This document shows positions 1-14,641 of a stretch of DNA of 64,000 bases, in pieces. Numbering within the stretch: the stretch's first letter is position 1; every line of letters begins with the position of its first letter. A program made the position numbers and the translations under genes. Below the pieces are notes generated by a model, which was given only the letters and a program-made list of their open reading frames with translations, was not told the origin of the DNA and did not search any database. Source of the stretch: Trogon surrucura (taxonomy: Eukaryota > Chordata > Aves > Trogoniformes > Trogonidae); assembly GCA_020746105.1 (NCBI GenBank), contig CM036618.1:106032622-106096621 (forward strand), written 5' to 3'.

Positions 1-2774
1 CTTCACTGCATCGCCTGGTCTCCAGAGTGTGAACTGAAGATGGGGTAGTGTTAAGGGAGCAGTTTTGTTGCATTTAGCAGGAGGTTTGATATTAAGAAAG
101 TATAATTTTAAATGCATTCCTTTTTTTTTTTTTTTATAATCCGCTTTAGGCTTTTTGATGCCACAGCTCCCCCAAAGCAATAAGTAGTGCAGACAGATGG
201 AATGGCCAACATGTAGTTCAAAAAGAAAAAGAAGTGAGAGAGGGATCTGTTCCAGCAGCTACTGGACCTAACCCAACAGAAGGCCCTAAAGCATTTCCCG
301 GAGAATCCTCAGGGGACTGAAACAGAGCTCATTGCCCTGGAAGGAGCCCTGACACAGGCATTGCAGGGGAAGAATGTCATGGCTTAACTTCTTTTGCGAT
401 TGGCTCTAATGAATGCATCCTGGAGTACTGCACTCTGGAGAAAATACACCATTCAGAGGTAATTGGGAGGCCCTCCCACCACATGCAACATGCAATACTA
501 CCCCCCAGAAGATGGATGAGAACAAATGTATTAGCTACATTGGTCATTCTTAACCTGTGGTCTGTGGTTTGCAGACGTCTAGCACTTTTCCAGCAGAGGT
601 CCTGATTTGTATTCAATTAACTTACACCATCTGCTTGCTTTATTACTTATCTACTTAATTACCAAAAGGTCAGTTCACCAGGGGCTTGTTATTCAAAAAA
701 CAACATACCACCTATATTTTTACATATATTTATCACAAAATAAACTTATTCTGATATCGCTCAGCTGCAGAATTTCGTTGCGGTGCCACCTACAAACAGT
801 ATAATATCCTTCCGTGCTGCTAACTCCAGGTATGAATAAATGCAAACACATGTAATATGGAGCACTGACCACTGAGAAATAACCCTTCTCACTGATGATG
901 TCTTTGCATGAAGGGTGTGAAAGGAACTTAGCTTGGCAGAAATTACCTCTCTACCAAAGAAAGAACCTGTGACTTGGGATATGTTGTTAAATTTTGTGTG
1001 TCCATCTTATTATGATACTATCAGTAATCAAAGTATTAATGTGTCACCTGCTAAAGTTATCTGATAAAGCCCATTTGTCAGTAATGGCTTTTTCTAAACT
1101 GTTTGAAATGCAGTGCAACTAATACATTGCTTTGCATTGCTATCTCTTATTAAGTGATACAGCATAGACCTCACAAAATCACAAACCTCCACGAAAACAA
1201 CAACCTCCACAGCTGATCAGTCATTGCAAAACTGGCTTGCTACAGCCATTAGCAGTCTGGAGGGGCAGTTGGAGAGAAGCTCTGTGTGTGCCTATTGCTG
1301 ATGCAGGCACGAGTAGAGCTTTTAGCTCTCCTGTGCAATAGGCGCTCTTGTTGGTGACCTCAGGATGACATCTGCACCCTGCTGCACCCACCACTTCATA
1401 ATTAATACCTAGAGAAGAAGCAGGGACATTCATTTTCAAGCCGCCAGCCCCTATACTTTGTGATGGCCATATCAGAGAAACCATCAGGTGCAGAATGAAG
1501 GGGCAGATCATCACACCAGGGTCTGTCTTCCCAGCACACCGCGCCATTCAGACAAACAAGGTCATAGCCGCGTCAACACAGTGGTCACCACGGAGGATAG
1601 TATAAACCATCATGGCTTCGGTTCTTTAAATGGGTGAGTTTAAACACAACATAGTTTAATGAGGTTTGAGCAAACAAAGTAATGCAGCACAATATCTATG
1701 TGTAAACTCATAGCTGTCATAGAAAATAGTGCAACATTAGTTCTACAGAGGGGATTTCACCTACACGCTTCAGAGCAGACTATAAGCCAGCCCAGCAGCT
1801 ATCCTGCAAACCGTCTTTCCATTAGAAAGAGCTGTGTCAATGCCCAGGCAATATAAATTAGGAGTTAGCCCATGGAAAATGTTTCAGGAGCCTTTTGGAT
1901 GAGGTCCAGCCTCGAGACAGCAGAGCGTCTGTGGGAGCGCTGGGCTCCTCACTGCAAGCATTGTCTTTGGGCTGACAGCATCCCAGCTGTGAAAAAGCAC
2001 ACCGAGGAGCCTTGGCAGAACACTCCACATTACTCAGTTGGGACAAAATATTGGTGTAACATATCATGTTTTGGAGTAACTATCTGAGTTGTCACTAAAA
2101 CTCTACAAACGTGACGATATTCCTTCACTACCTGAGGCTCAGAGAACCATCTGTTTATCAGATATGAATTCGAGGGACTGGATCACCCTCCAGAATTCTT
2201 TTCTGTTGTCCTAGTATGGGCTGCCTTAAGGAAAAAAAGAAATTGAAAAGGAAATTCTTGAATAAAGGCAAAAGGTTCATACCACATATGGCCAGGAATA
2301 TTTGAGGAAGACATGCTGATAAAGAAAATATTATAGCTACACAGAAGATTATTGCCAATTTATTCTGAGGAACACTTGTGGCACGTCTCATCTGATGGTG
2401 TCGAGCGCTCCTAAAGAATTAGAAAAACCTGATGTAGAGACAATTAAAGTAAATGGAAACTGTCTTGTGACTCCACTGGGATTTCGAAATTGAGTGCCAG
2501 AATGCTAGCAGCATTTTTTCACAAGTTTATGCATTTGCTCATGGTCTTTCTGTCTCTTGGATTTGAAGATCACATCTCTTGGACAGATCACAGGAACTCC
2601 AGAGAAAGGCAGGCAGGGAAATCTTAATAAATATATAGTACAAGAAATTGATAGATCCAGTAGACTAGAAGCATGATAAGCATGGGCATGAAGAAAGATG
2701 ATATAATTACTGTATAGTCAGAATCATAGTTACTTGTTTTTGTGGGGTTTTTTTGTAGTTGACCTCTGAATGGC

Positions 2775-2865
2775 AAGGGGTGACATTCTTGCCCCATGGA
2801 AACCAGTGGGATTTATGCCATTGACTTCAGGACAGCTAGGATTTTACCCCACGTAATCAGCTATG
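2775..2865. repeat. Degenerate ancient amniote repeat (by-eye resemblance)
   Basis: The segment has the phrase pattern 'cagtgggat...ccattgacttca' followed by 'ggattttacccc'. This resembles an old interspersed repeat common in reptile and bird genomes (motif: ccattgacttcaatggga). It is heavily mutated, and the family and edges are uncertain. Confidence 0.35.
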
Positions 2866-5800
2866 AAACCAAGCCAAAATCCCAAGTCTTCCTTGAACTC
2901 TGACTGACTGGAAATCCAGTTTCAAACTTCAGAGCCCATGTTCAGCTCTGTATGCAAATGACGCAAAGCAGAGGCTGTCATCCTGAGAAACGCATCCACA
3001 GGGGAGATAGTCCCACAGACAGCTTTGGGGAAAAAGAACACTAGAAGCAAAAAAATCTGTTTTTCATGTTGGGCTTGCTACTGCAGCTAACTTTTGAATC
3101 AACGAACCTTGCCAGTTCCCTCCAATCCAAATGTCTTCTCCCTTTTTTTTGAAGGTAAGCATTTGAAGCACCAAAAACTATTGCTAAAAATTTGCATGTT
3201 AATATCCCAAACTAATCAGGGGATTTTTATCAATAAAAAGGAAAAGATGATTTATGACCACATTTAGAAGATAACCAGGTTCATGGTCATTTTATGGCAT
3301 ATGGGAGTTCCTCATGGAGAATTTTCCTATATCCAAGTCCCCATTTAATAGAAGGAAGAGATTCCCTGTTGGTGATTCTGTAACACAGAAGAAATTGGGG
3401 TTTAAAGATCACATTTATAATATGTGTGCCTTTATTTGCAAGTGTAATAGCTAATCGTACATAAAGAAAGGGCTGTATTGCCTCATTCGCACTATACAAT
3501 AAATTATTGACACAAAGATTATGTGCACAGTGGCTGCAAATTCCTTTCTAGAGAATCTAGAAGGACCTTAGTTTCTGGAGGAAATCCCCAAATGCAATAA
3601 TTAGTAGGCCATTTTCACTGTCCTCTCTTTGTTCCATCATTAATCTCTTTTCTCACGTCCACATTGATTGTATATTGATCTCAGTGGACTTCAAATTCAA
3701 ATGAAGAGCTGAGAGTAGTGGAATGAGACTCTACTAAGAGGAACGGAGAAAACTATGCTGCAATCAGAAATTAATAATGGATTTGGGGGCTTGCCTTCCT
3801 CAACTTCCTTCTGCATTTGGTACAAGGGAGATTTTACATCTCCCTTGAACAGACATTAACAGCATGGAGGGTCTGTGCCTCAGAGTAAATCAACAAGTGG
3901 AAAAATAAGTCAGAGCTGACCCAGAGTGGTTGACGTGACACAAGAAGGCTGCCCGCCACACAGGCTTGTCCGTCTTTCTAAGCGACCTACTGCAGAACCG
4001 ACAGTAGAAGGAGACATCTGAAAGTCAGGGTACATCCTGGATGCCTTCCTGACTGAGAATATTGGCAAATACAGACAGCCAGGGAGGAGAAGACTTGCAG
4101 AAGGTTCTTCGTCTGATTTGCTGACCGAATTTAGGAGTAGTCAGGCCCCAGCAACAATGCCCTGAAAACATTTAGCAAAACTGTGTTTCCATTATAGTCA
4201 CAGTATGTTTTAAGACAGCTATTCACACACTGGTGCCCATCAGTAGCGTAAGATTATCAATATTAATTCCTGCATGCACAAGAGTAAAGACAGCAACTTT
4301 CACCTAAATGTCAGCCCTCCAGCTTTTTAGCAGTTGTATGTTTCTGTTCAGTCTTTCTCTGGATTTAATAAAAATTTCAGTGGCACAAGCACTCTGTGAA
4401 AATTTTTATTCTGTACTACACAGCTGGATAAAGTATTTTGCAAGCGGGGAGATACAAGTGAGACTTTAATGGAAGCACAAAGCTGTATCCTGGATACAGT
4501 ATGGTCCATTTACCTGTATCAGGAAGAAAAGTCACATTGCAGTGTGCGTGTGTGTGTTACCATGAGATCACACGTGACTTCTGGGAATTAGGAAACGCTT
4601 TGCCTTGCTTGAGCCTCCAGCAGACCGGCAGGAATTATCTCATGGCAATAAGTAACCCAAAATGTCTAATTCCTGCAACAAAACGGCAAGGAGAAAATAA
4701 ACAATTACTTCACTGTTGTGAAACATCACGTTCCTTCCCACTGACAACAGTGTCAGTAACGGAAGATGCCTTGGGAATGTATCTGAACTATCTCTATGCC
4801 TGTACCTCGTGTATCTATGGGTGTGCAGTTTATTATGCATACAGGTATAAATATATAGTGATAGGGACTGTTTTCAGATGTACATAGATATTTGAAAAAA
4901 ACGTCGATGCCTATACCTAATAAATTATGCACATGTATTTAACTTTATAACCGTTTAACATGATGTAACCCTTTAATTGGAACTTGGAATTGCATTGAAC
5001 ATGTGGCACTATTGCAGCTTCTTAAATGCTTTAAATGTTAATGATGCAAGATGAAAATGAAGCTTTTACTACAAGGATTTATGTACAGATTCATAACTCA
5101 GTTTCAGAAACCAACATTATTTAAGTTTGAAAATAATTAAATAGGATATTTTAAAGTATTATATCAATTGTTTCTATAAATGGCAGTTAGATTTTTTTAC
5201 AGACTTCTGGAAAGAAGCAACTTTAATCCAGAGAAGAATACCTTTTGTCCCCAAAACTTCTTGTTTTATAGGTACTAGGTATTGAGTCTCCTCTTGATTA
5301 GAGCAAACTGCAGGATTATGACACATCATAAAGCACTTCCCTACATACTTAACTTTTGAGCTTACCGCAGATTTATATGCCTGAAATCTGGCACAGACAA
5401 GCAGGCACGTGGCTGTCTCATTATTTTTGTCATCTCTGGGAAATTTTTACCACTCTCTGCCTTGGGTTCTTTAGGAATTTGCTGGAAGAAAAAAAAAAAT
5501 GTTAAAAAAAAGAAAAAGAAAAAAAGTAAGGGAGGATGTTAATATTTGACTTTTCGTTTAGGAGAGTTTTATGTTAATTATTCATTTGTGTCATTTAATG
5601 TATATGACATGTCACTTGAGACTGATGAGATAGCTATAGAATACTAACGACCTTTCCCTAGACTAACGTTAAGCAAAATATTAACAACAGAAATTGCATT
5701 CCTTTAGTCTTATTATTGGTAAGAGATCAAAGAACAAATTTGTAGCTCTGTAAACATGGGCCTCGAGACACATTCCTCATACCAAGGTGCAGGAACCGGC

Positions 5801-7759
5801 CCCATTCACCCATTTACAAGATCTAGCCTTCGGTGCTCATTATTATTTGATAAATGACTAACAGAAACATATTGCAGCCAATGGCTCACTCATGAACTAT
5901 GCATTAGGATGATTGCTTAGAATACCAGCTGCCTATACTTTGGCCTGATTTGTCAGATGGCACCATTTCTAATCGCTGTAATTGCACAACTCTCGCACCC
6001 ATAGGAAGGTTTCAAGATGGTCAAATCATGCAGTTTATTAACTGGGTGAACATTTGCACCAATAATTGGAAAACTCTCTTTCTACCTGCGTATGCTTGCA
6101 AGTGAAATTCACCATTGTCAGAGGAAGAAAAACCACATTGTTACTGAAGACCCAAAAATAAAAGAAAAGAGAAGCCTGGATTAACGTGTAGAAAGTACAG
6201 CTCCACAAAAAGAAAGTCTCAGTAGCTAGAGTAACAACCTGCCTGTGAGAAGATTCGGTTTTGGAGTCTCTCTCTACTTTAGACTTTCTGGAGAGCCTCA
6301 TTTACTCTTTCCGTGCTTCTGTTCCCATTAGCATGAAGGGTAGAAGACCTCCCAAGAGTCACAAGATACATGGGTAAAAGTGAATTTTGTAGTTGCACCG
6401 AGCAGGTCTGAAGGGAGGAGAACTGGTAAGATCAGTGAAATGCATAGCCAGAGTAAGACTTTACTTTCTTTCCCTCTCCAAACACCCATCCTGGCTGTGC
6501 CATCCCTGGCAGCCTGCCCCCCAGGGATGCCTGCTGCTGTGGGCCTGCTCTAGAGCTTCCCAGTTGCATGGGACATGAGGACTATTATGAGAAAGATGCT
6601 CAGGTGCCATGGCAAAAGACGCTGTGTAAGTCCAGACGGGATTATATTCCTTTTCACCTTGTCAAGGAATTCCCATATTCATTGATGACACTGTTTTGAG
6701 TTTGCATTAAGGGGCCAAATCAGTACATTTCTCTAGCCATCCATTAGTGGTTTTCTTATTGCTGGTAACAATAAATGACTCTACAGTGAGTACGTGATTG
6801 TTAAATATTAGTCAATTTTGTTGGACCACCTTCCTTAAACTGAACACTCATTTTCTTCACTTTGTCCCTTGATATTCCATTCTCGCCTCATGATTTACTA
6901 TGCCCATTTATTGCATAATTTGAATTTTAGACTGTTCTTCCATTTGTCCTCCACATCTTGGCATACTACGTACTGGTAATAATAATAAACAAGATCCATA
7001 TTCTGAGCTTTTTAACAGAAGAACAAATGTGATGCTTCTGTCTTGGCGTCACCAGAGATCTAGAGAGCTTGCAAGGACCATGATCTTGATACTGGCATTC
7101 CGTCTATGTATGGCTTTTATTGCAGATCATGTAGTAAAACCAAGGCTTTTGTTTGTATGAAGCCTAAAATGCACTAGGCTCCTGATCTCTCTGAGAGTAT
7201 TAAAACAGATGAGTATTATAAAGAATAAATAGCACTTGTAATTAGTAACACAACTACAATGAGAGTGAAACCTACCACCCTGCACTATTTTGATATTATT
7301 GCTATGCATTAACATTTGCTTTTGCCCATGAGCCACACAGAGGACTGCCTGCATTAATGATGATGGGGACCAGATTGTCTGCTGGTATATACCGGGATAG
7401 CCCCAGCAGGTTCAACAGAGAAGAAGCTGTCTTACAGCTCCAGTGATTATGGTCTTGGCAGCTCCAGCATGAACCTCGCTGGGAGTCGGATCCAGTCTTC
7501 AGTATGTTTTCTCTAGGAGGTAAATAAAATGAATAACAAACTAGGAATGAAAATTAGGGAAAGAAAAAATACTCGCACAAATGCGTGGTTCACTTTCAGT
7601 GATTCAAGTTTACTGTACATGCTACATCAAAACAAATCTTAGCAATTACATTTTTCTGGGGGGAAGGGAGGTGTTTTTTTTTTTTTCTCTGAACTCCTAC
7701 ACCCTGGTTAAAAGCTTAAAACAGGCTGAGTTGTGCAAGGCTGTGCTGAGACTGATCAG

Positions 7760-7885
7760 GCAGAAAAGCGTGCCGTGACACTCCCATCCGTGTGAAAGAA
7801 CGGACCGGCTCCTGAAGTACGTCCTTGCCGGAGCTTGATCGTCCTCCCACTTGTTCATGTCAGCAGTCCTGACGAAGGAGCAAGA
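7760..7885. promoter_or_regulatory. Small CpG-retaining patch, possible distal element
   Basis: By eye about nine CpG dinucleotides fall in little more than 100 bases here, in a region where CpG is otherwise rare. Such patches often mark unmethylated regulatory DNA, but a recent insertion would look the same. It lies about 8.3 kb upstream of the MARK1 start codon. No known repeat was recognised in it. Confidence 0.25.
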
Positions 7886-8984
7886 GACACATCTAGTCCT
7901 TACTCAGCAACAACTGCTATGGGAATCAGAGGGAAGGGTGCGTGCTCAGCTGCTTTTTATCCATCAGGATTTGAACTACCGTGAGTTCTGTTTCTAGTAA
8001 GAGCTCAATAAAAACTGACCAGGAAGCCTTAAGATTTGATCCAGTGAATTTTCATTGTATTTCTGTGGAGCAAATATTGGCAATACAGGAGCAGTTCCAA
8101 AAGTTAGGCCTGAGACATAAATCTAACCTGAAAAAAAAAATGTTTACCTATTTCAGTTTTGCAACTGAAATAAACCTGGTGTTCTCAAAGATCAGCATGC
8201 AAACTGAACTGGAAAATGGTTTTGGTACACCACTGAGATCTTCTGTCCCATACGTCATTGCAACCATATCAGATCTCTGGGGGAAAAAAAAAAAAAAAAA
8301 AAGTATTATCTTGAGTAAACCACTAGCTTACAAAATTCATTCTTAGATATTTTAGTTAGCTTTACAGTGCTCCTAAAAGGTGCTGGATTTACGGTATTTT
8401 TAGTTACATTCTTTTTACATCACTATCCTCAACACTGTTTAGCTGAGTTTTGAATAGGTTATCTCAAAATAAAGACTGGCATTTTCTTTCATCCCTGTAA
8501 GCACTGGCATCTTCACAGACCATTTTTACTGGCTCTAAACTACATTGACGAGTTACAGAAGGGAACAACTTTTCCTCTAGCAGCAGAAGCATACCAGGTG
8601 TCAGATAGGAATGAGTGGCCATGCTTAACCCCTGACAGATTTGAACAGTGACCTACATATCAGAAGCAGCATATCACCTAACAACATAAAATACAAACAT
8701 AATCCATAACTTTTATTAAGTATAGTGTTGCATTTCATCCCACTGCAGATATGTCATTATCGTGCTGCAGGCAAAGATGAAAATAGCATGCCTGATATTA
8801 TGCATTTATATAATGCATAATAACGCTTAGCATACATACAGTACTGTTCATTCTCAAAACACTTTAAATCATTTAAACCTCAAAAAAAGCTGCAAGGTAG
8901 ATCAGTATGTTGCTTCTAGTTTTTGTTTTTTAATAATTATTTTTCCACTAAAACTTATGTGTAAGTGCATCACATCAAGGAATA

Positions 8985-9095
8985 ATAGATCTATGGCCAA
9001 ATTGCGATCAAGTTACTTTGGTGAAACTACTAATTATCTTTGAAGTCAACGGAAAACTTCCAGCAATATAACCAAAATCAGAATCTGGATTCTAT
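8985..9095. repeat. Degenerate ancient amniote repeat (by-eye resemblance)
   Basis: The order 'ggccaaatt', 'agttac', 'tttgaagtcaacggaaa' and 'atcagaatctgg' resembles the same class of old amniote repeat, whose consensus contains a gaagtcaatgga core flanked by ggccaaatt-like ends. The match is from memory and the edges are approximate. Confidence 0.4.
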
Positions 9096-12000
9096 TCCTA
9101 CATGCCATGAAGCTGAGCTGTTATTGGATAGCTTGGTATATCTAAAAATAAACCCCCTGGTTTATTTTTAGCTCATTCTGGAAATCGGGTTGACGTTGTT
9201 TCTTACTCCTCTGGCTAACTTAAAAAGTAAAATCTGACAACGTGCTTCTTTTCTTGTTTGCTGTGTTGTCCTACCTGCTTCCAGGCACCCTCCCTCCACA
9301 GGCTGGGAAAGCAAGAGGATGGGGTTTCGCAAGATGATCGTGGTACTGGTGGCAGACTGCAGTCCCACAGGGTCAGTTATTACATCTCAAGGGGGAACAG
9401 GTAACTCAAAAATAAGGTCCTCTTTCCTCTCCCTGTGCCTGACTTTGGGGTGTTGGCTTTGGGCAGTCATTTAGCCAACGCACAGTGACCACCGCTGCCT
9501 CTCTTTTTGCACCCTCTTAAGGACTCTTTAAAGGAGATCTGGAGAACGCATCCTCTTTTAAATCCATTGCCGAAGCTATCACAGCTGAGGTTATTGCCAG
9601 CCCTGTCTCAGCAGCTGTTACAGGAGGTCCAGATGGCTTTCTTTGCTCCTGATAACCTCGGAGAAGGTGGGACAGATTTCTGCTTAGTCTTCAGTCCGCT
9701 GTAAGACATGATCAGTACGACTCACGGCAGTAAGCGGTTGTTTGCCATTTTGTTCCACATACAGATTCTGGGAGGGATAAAATTTACTTTCTCTTGTGGG
9801 AGTAATGCGTTCATTTGAAGAGGCTATTGTGGTTTAACTGTTAAAAAGCCCAGGAATGCCTGTGTCAGTTCTTCCCTTCCAACATTTTATTCTATCCTGT
9901 CATTTTGTCAATTATCTTTAAGGCTATTCTGCCAGTTCAGTGCAGTCAGCAGAAAACACAACAGGGAGACTGCTTTTTTTTTTTTTTTTAGGGGTGTTGA
10001 GGTGGGAGGGTAGGAAAAGGAAAATAACCATATCCAACATTCCAAGCCTTTTTAAGCCTCTCAAGTGGCAGAATGACTCAGTAAAAAATGAAACCCAGTC
10101 CACTCAACAGGGTATCTTAACCGAATAAGATATTATAAAAATCTGAAATAAAAAGTTGTCCTAAAGAAGTAAAAAAAAATACTCACACAGACACGTGCTT
10201 AAATCTAGCAGTTAAGAGTTTAGCTCAAATTTTTCTTTCCTTGGCCACTGTAAGATGGAGGAATGAGTACTGGAACTGACCCTACCCTCGCTGAGGATTA
10301 CATTGGGATTTTGCAATAGTTCGAGACTTCCCCATTACAGAATCCTGGATTGGTTTAACTCATATCAAAACCTGAAATTATTCCTGGATCAAAAACTGTT
10401 TTAGTCTGGATGGGAATATGCAATGGTGCTGCAGGGTGGCTTTGCATCTTTCTGCACTGACAAGCTCTTGTCGCACAACCGTAAGAGTACATCTTCGGAA
10501 AAATTAGATCCTGCCAGGGATAGCAGCTCCGTTTAGCACAGAGTTTGTTTCCACAGAAACCACACCACTGAAGTCTGCAGAGGGCAGATGCAGAATGAGA
10601 ACATCTGTGACCACTTAGGTTAATTGCCTTTCCCAACTCTTCCCTCACTTCTGGTCTCTGATGGCCCTCTGAAGATCAATGGCAGATCACCAGGCATCTT
10701 GTTGCAGGCTTTCTGCCATCCTGCCCCGTCTCCTGGGGTTATCTAAAGCTGGCTTTAAAGCTGTACCCAGAGGGTCCCAAAGGACTACTCACAGAGAGTC
10801 TGCCGTCCCCTTTGTCCCTGGCTTCCTCTCTATTCCTGGACAGACCATTTAGTCCCTCCACTCCTCAGATCTACAGCTGAGCAAGAGCGACGAAAGCTTC
10901 CCAGTTTCACAGGTCTAATGCAGTGGTGCGTTATGTCTTACGTGATAGCTCAGATACAGTTGTGATAGGAATCATGTAAGTAGCTACTTTAAATAGTTAT
11001 TTTGCTCTTTATCGTGCTTTCATAACAAATAAATTTCTTCAGATGAAAGGGATATCAAGATATTGCATTACGTTACTGATATATCCAACACACTACGCTA
11101 TGTTTTCTTTGCTACTGCTTTCTGATTCATAGTCTTTTCAAAGAATGTTAACGTTTCCAAAAAAAAAAAAAAAAATCAAAAAAGATACTGTCAGTGCCGA
11201 TGCACGAAAATGATTCAAGCCTTATCTCCTCTGCCAATGTACTTAACCTAAACTCAACCTACAAAAAGGAAAGAAGAAAATGAGGTTTTTAAAAAGCAAG
11301 TTTGAAACCACTATTGAAAGCCACAACAGTCAAAAAAAGACAGCAGCAAATGAAAACAAGGGCTGAAATTCATGCAGTTGCCATCGCCCCAGGTTTCGTT
11401 GTGATTCTACCTCAGTCTACAGTGGTTTACTAGTTTCCTTTTTGAAACTCTTCAGATGTGGGAAGAAGTTGGCTGTGGCTGTAGGGACTGGGGGCGTCAA
11501 AAGAAAGATGAGATATCAAAGCTGAAGGAAACAATCAAAACTAGTTATTTTTAGCAATGATTATTAAGAGCCAGCAACATAGGACCAATTTATAACACCC
11601 TTCTGTTTTTTTCAGGCTATCAGAGACATGCTCAGGGGCAGAGCAAATGTCTTTACCGGCTTCTTCAGACCACTGGCAACCTGCATGTATTAGAGGTGGT
11701 CTTCCTTCTATGAAATAGATTTGCTGATACCATTTTAGAGGCCTTGGGGATGTGCAAGAAAGCTCTTTAAGTACAAATTTGTACTATGACTTTATTACAT
11801 TCCTCCCAGAGATCCAGGCTGATAAGTGACAAATGCTGCCTTTATTTATTGTTTTCACATAAAGTTCTTGCATGTATATTCTTACAGCAGTTCCTCATAA
11901 TGGCATCGAAACTATTGAAATCTTAAGTTAGCCAGAAAGTGTGAAGACAAAAATTTAACTACATTTTGGGAAAAAAATTCAGTACAACTGATCTTGAGAC

Positions 12001-14021
12001 AAATTCTGGCCTGTTAAATGTATTTAAACCTTTGTTTGCATATACATGATAACAGTATTCACAAGAGGTATGTGTTCTTATTAAAATGAAAAAAAAAAAG
12101 CACAAGCTCATTTGTTTGGAGGCTTAAAGTACTTGGGGCAAATTATACATTATTTAACTTTTCATCAAGACTGTACTTCCTAAAGATTCTTATGGCAAAA
12201 CTGGAATCTTAACTGCAACTAATAATATATTTACAAATTCTACATTTAATCAGAGTACATATAATTTTGTCCTCATGAAAGTAAGTCATCCATGGAACCC
12301 TGTATCTGTAGTTTGTAATGACCTCAGGAGTCCTTAATGCTGTTGCATCTTATTACAAGCAGCTGGAGGTATATTACTCTTACCTACTTACCAGGTCTTT
12401 CATTTTGTTTTCCACAATGTAGTAGATGTCATGGTGCAATTAAAGGCAATAAAGACCAAGACTTTGCTCTATTTCATTCACATCTCAGTGGCTGCCTCTT
12501 CCTGTGTTATTTCTGAACCTCTCACCCTTTCACAGCTGAGAATTAAATCTGCAAATTGGGGGAAAAGGTTTCATTCAGTGTCTGAAATTGCTGCTACAGT
12601 TGTGGGTGGGATTCAGTTACTCTTAGGTGGTGGAACATCCACCCTTCCAGCACTGAAGTTTGAGCCAGTCACTGAACGAACCACAGACCGCCCGGTGGAT
12701 CCAGAGGGAGCGCTGGAGCCGAGAAGACAGCCTTGTGCTGAGCTGGAAGGTCTGGGGTTTCTATGTTCGCCTGTCTGCACTGCTCCCACCCAGCACATCC
12801 CTGCAAACAAAAAGGGGGCCTAAGCCGCAGCCAGCCGGGTTCATGGAGGAGGAGGCACACGGGCTTGGCTTCTACAAGGCACGAAACAATGAGTCTGCTC
12901 TGCCTGTGTGCTGGGAACTGCAGCTGACTCACTGCTGGAGCTCCCCTTGGGAGGGACAAGTGCCTACAAAGCTGACTGACACCTTAGTTTCCTCACTAAA
13001 CAAAGTTGTCTAGTCATAAATAAACATGTCATTTCTGGCAAAAATGCGGAGAGTGAGTGTCTTTCTGAATAATAACGGTGTAAGAGCTTAAGGCTTGCGT
13101 TCCGCACCCTCTCTCTTTGCCTGAAAAATCAGCCAGAAACAAAACAACTGGATACAAACAACTGGGTACTCTCAGGCTTGAACAGGGGCCTGTGCAGCTT
13201 TTTCAGAGCTCGGGGTAGAAAATCTTGACCACTCCCCAGAGCCTTCTATTGACACAAGTCTGTCCTTTCACTTCTGATGTAAGGAGCCAAGCCTTCCTCC
13301 AGCCCCTCAAAACACGGATCTCAAGCAAATTGCTGGCTCATGCCTTCCCAAAATGACAGTACTCCCCTCACTGCCTGCTCTTTGCTCACCTCTGCAGCTG
13401 CAGAGGCTGCGCTGCCACCACCATCCCAGTCCTGCTCCTACTCCATGACCCACGCTGGACACCGGGCAGGACTTCGTGCCACTTGGTGCAACAGTAACTT
13501 CCTGCGTATTTTAGTGCAGGTCTCAAAGAGTTTAGAGTATCTTTCTTCCAGGCAATTTTTGTGCTCAGCCCATTGCCTGTCTTCTGTTTTGTCTCTTTGG
13601 AGAGTGGCTGGGAGATGATGGGACCATCTCTGTGGTCACCTTTTCCTCCAGGCAGCTCCTTAGCTACTGTCCCTGCATTTTCTTCATTGGGGGGGATGAG
13701 AAGCTTGTAGTAATAACCAGACAAAATTAAACTGAGCTATTAAATGAATGAGTGACCTTATTAACATGAAAGAAGATGATAACAGTAACAACCATGGCCT
13801 AAACAACTGCAAAGCAGATCTTCAGATAACAAGAATTATTACATTATTACATGTTTAATTTCTGATGACTCAACATTTTCCTGTGAATTACTGACCAGAA
13901 CATATTAAAGTTCTAAGGCAGGAAGTCCTTCTAAGCTTTCCCTTAGTCAGTGGTGCCATTAAACACTTTTAGCAGACATTTGAGTTTATGCTCCTTTCTT
14001 CTCCGACCACAAATCCATACC

Positions 14022-14085
14022 ATGAGAGGCTTGCATCAGTGGGAGTTTTGACCAAGTACGGGTTGCAGAGTCAGGCCCCACGCAG
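14022..14085. repeat. Degenerate ancient amniote repeat (by-eye resemblance)
   Basis: The phrase 'cagtgggagttttgacc' followed by 'agtacgggttgcagag' and 'tcaggcccc' resembles the end of the same ancient repeat class (consensus-like gggagttttgcctgagtaag, then a tcaggccc end). This is a by-eye recognition only. Confidence 0.4.
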
Positions 14086-14641
14086 AGCCCTAGACACAAC
14101 CTGGCTCTTATTTGGGATAAAAGTGAATGCATTTTGATGAGCTAAGCAACCAAACTGGGTTAATATCCAGTTTGTCAACAAACTTGTTTTGGCATGCTGG
14201 CTAGACCATGGCTGTTTACCCCAAGTAAACTCAGTTTTGGATTATTTTTTTCCCAGAAGAATGAAGGACCTCGAAAACTTCCCTTGCAGTTGGTAGTGTC
14301 AACTATGTGAGGAGACAGCGAGGAGCTCACAGAGGCCATCGCAAGGATTTGGGAGGCTTTGGGTTGAGGACTGGCTGGGAACTTCTATCATTCCAGGCAG
14401 ACAAATCATGCATGCTCAGAGCAACATGATGCTGAATGTGCAAAGATCGAGTCCAGTCACCCTGCTCGTACAATGTGGGGATGTTCCTTGCCTGTGCCTG
14501 CATCAGCCACAGAGGAAAAGCTGTTTTACCAGTCGTCTGGAAAACTCCAGTTGTCTGACCAGTGCCGAGGAGCTGGGAGCACCTCCTGAATCACAAGAGA
14601 ACTAACACTGCCAGAACTAAGTATACTCTATTTAGTGTGTT

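Noticed and set aside
4501..4887. 128-codon plus-strand open frame in the intergenic region
   Set aside because: No recognisable motif, AT-rich surroundings, and an opposite-strand frame open over the same bases; consistent with chance.
12431..12823. 130-codon plus-strand open frame in the intergenic region
   Set aside because: Overlapping frames are open on both strands in a locally GC-richer stretch, with no domain or splice support.
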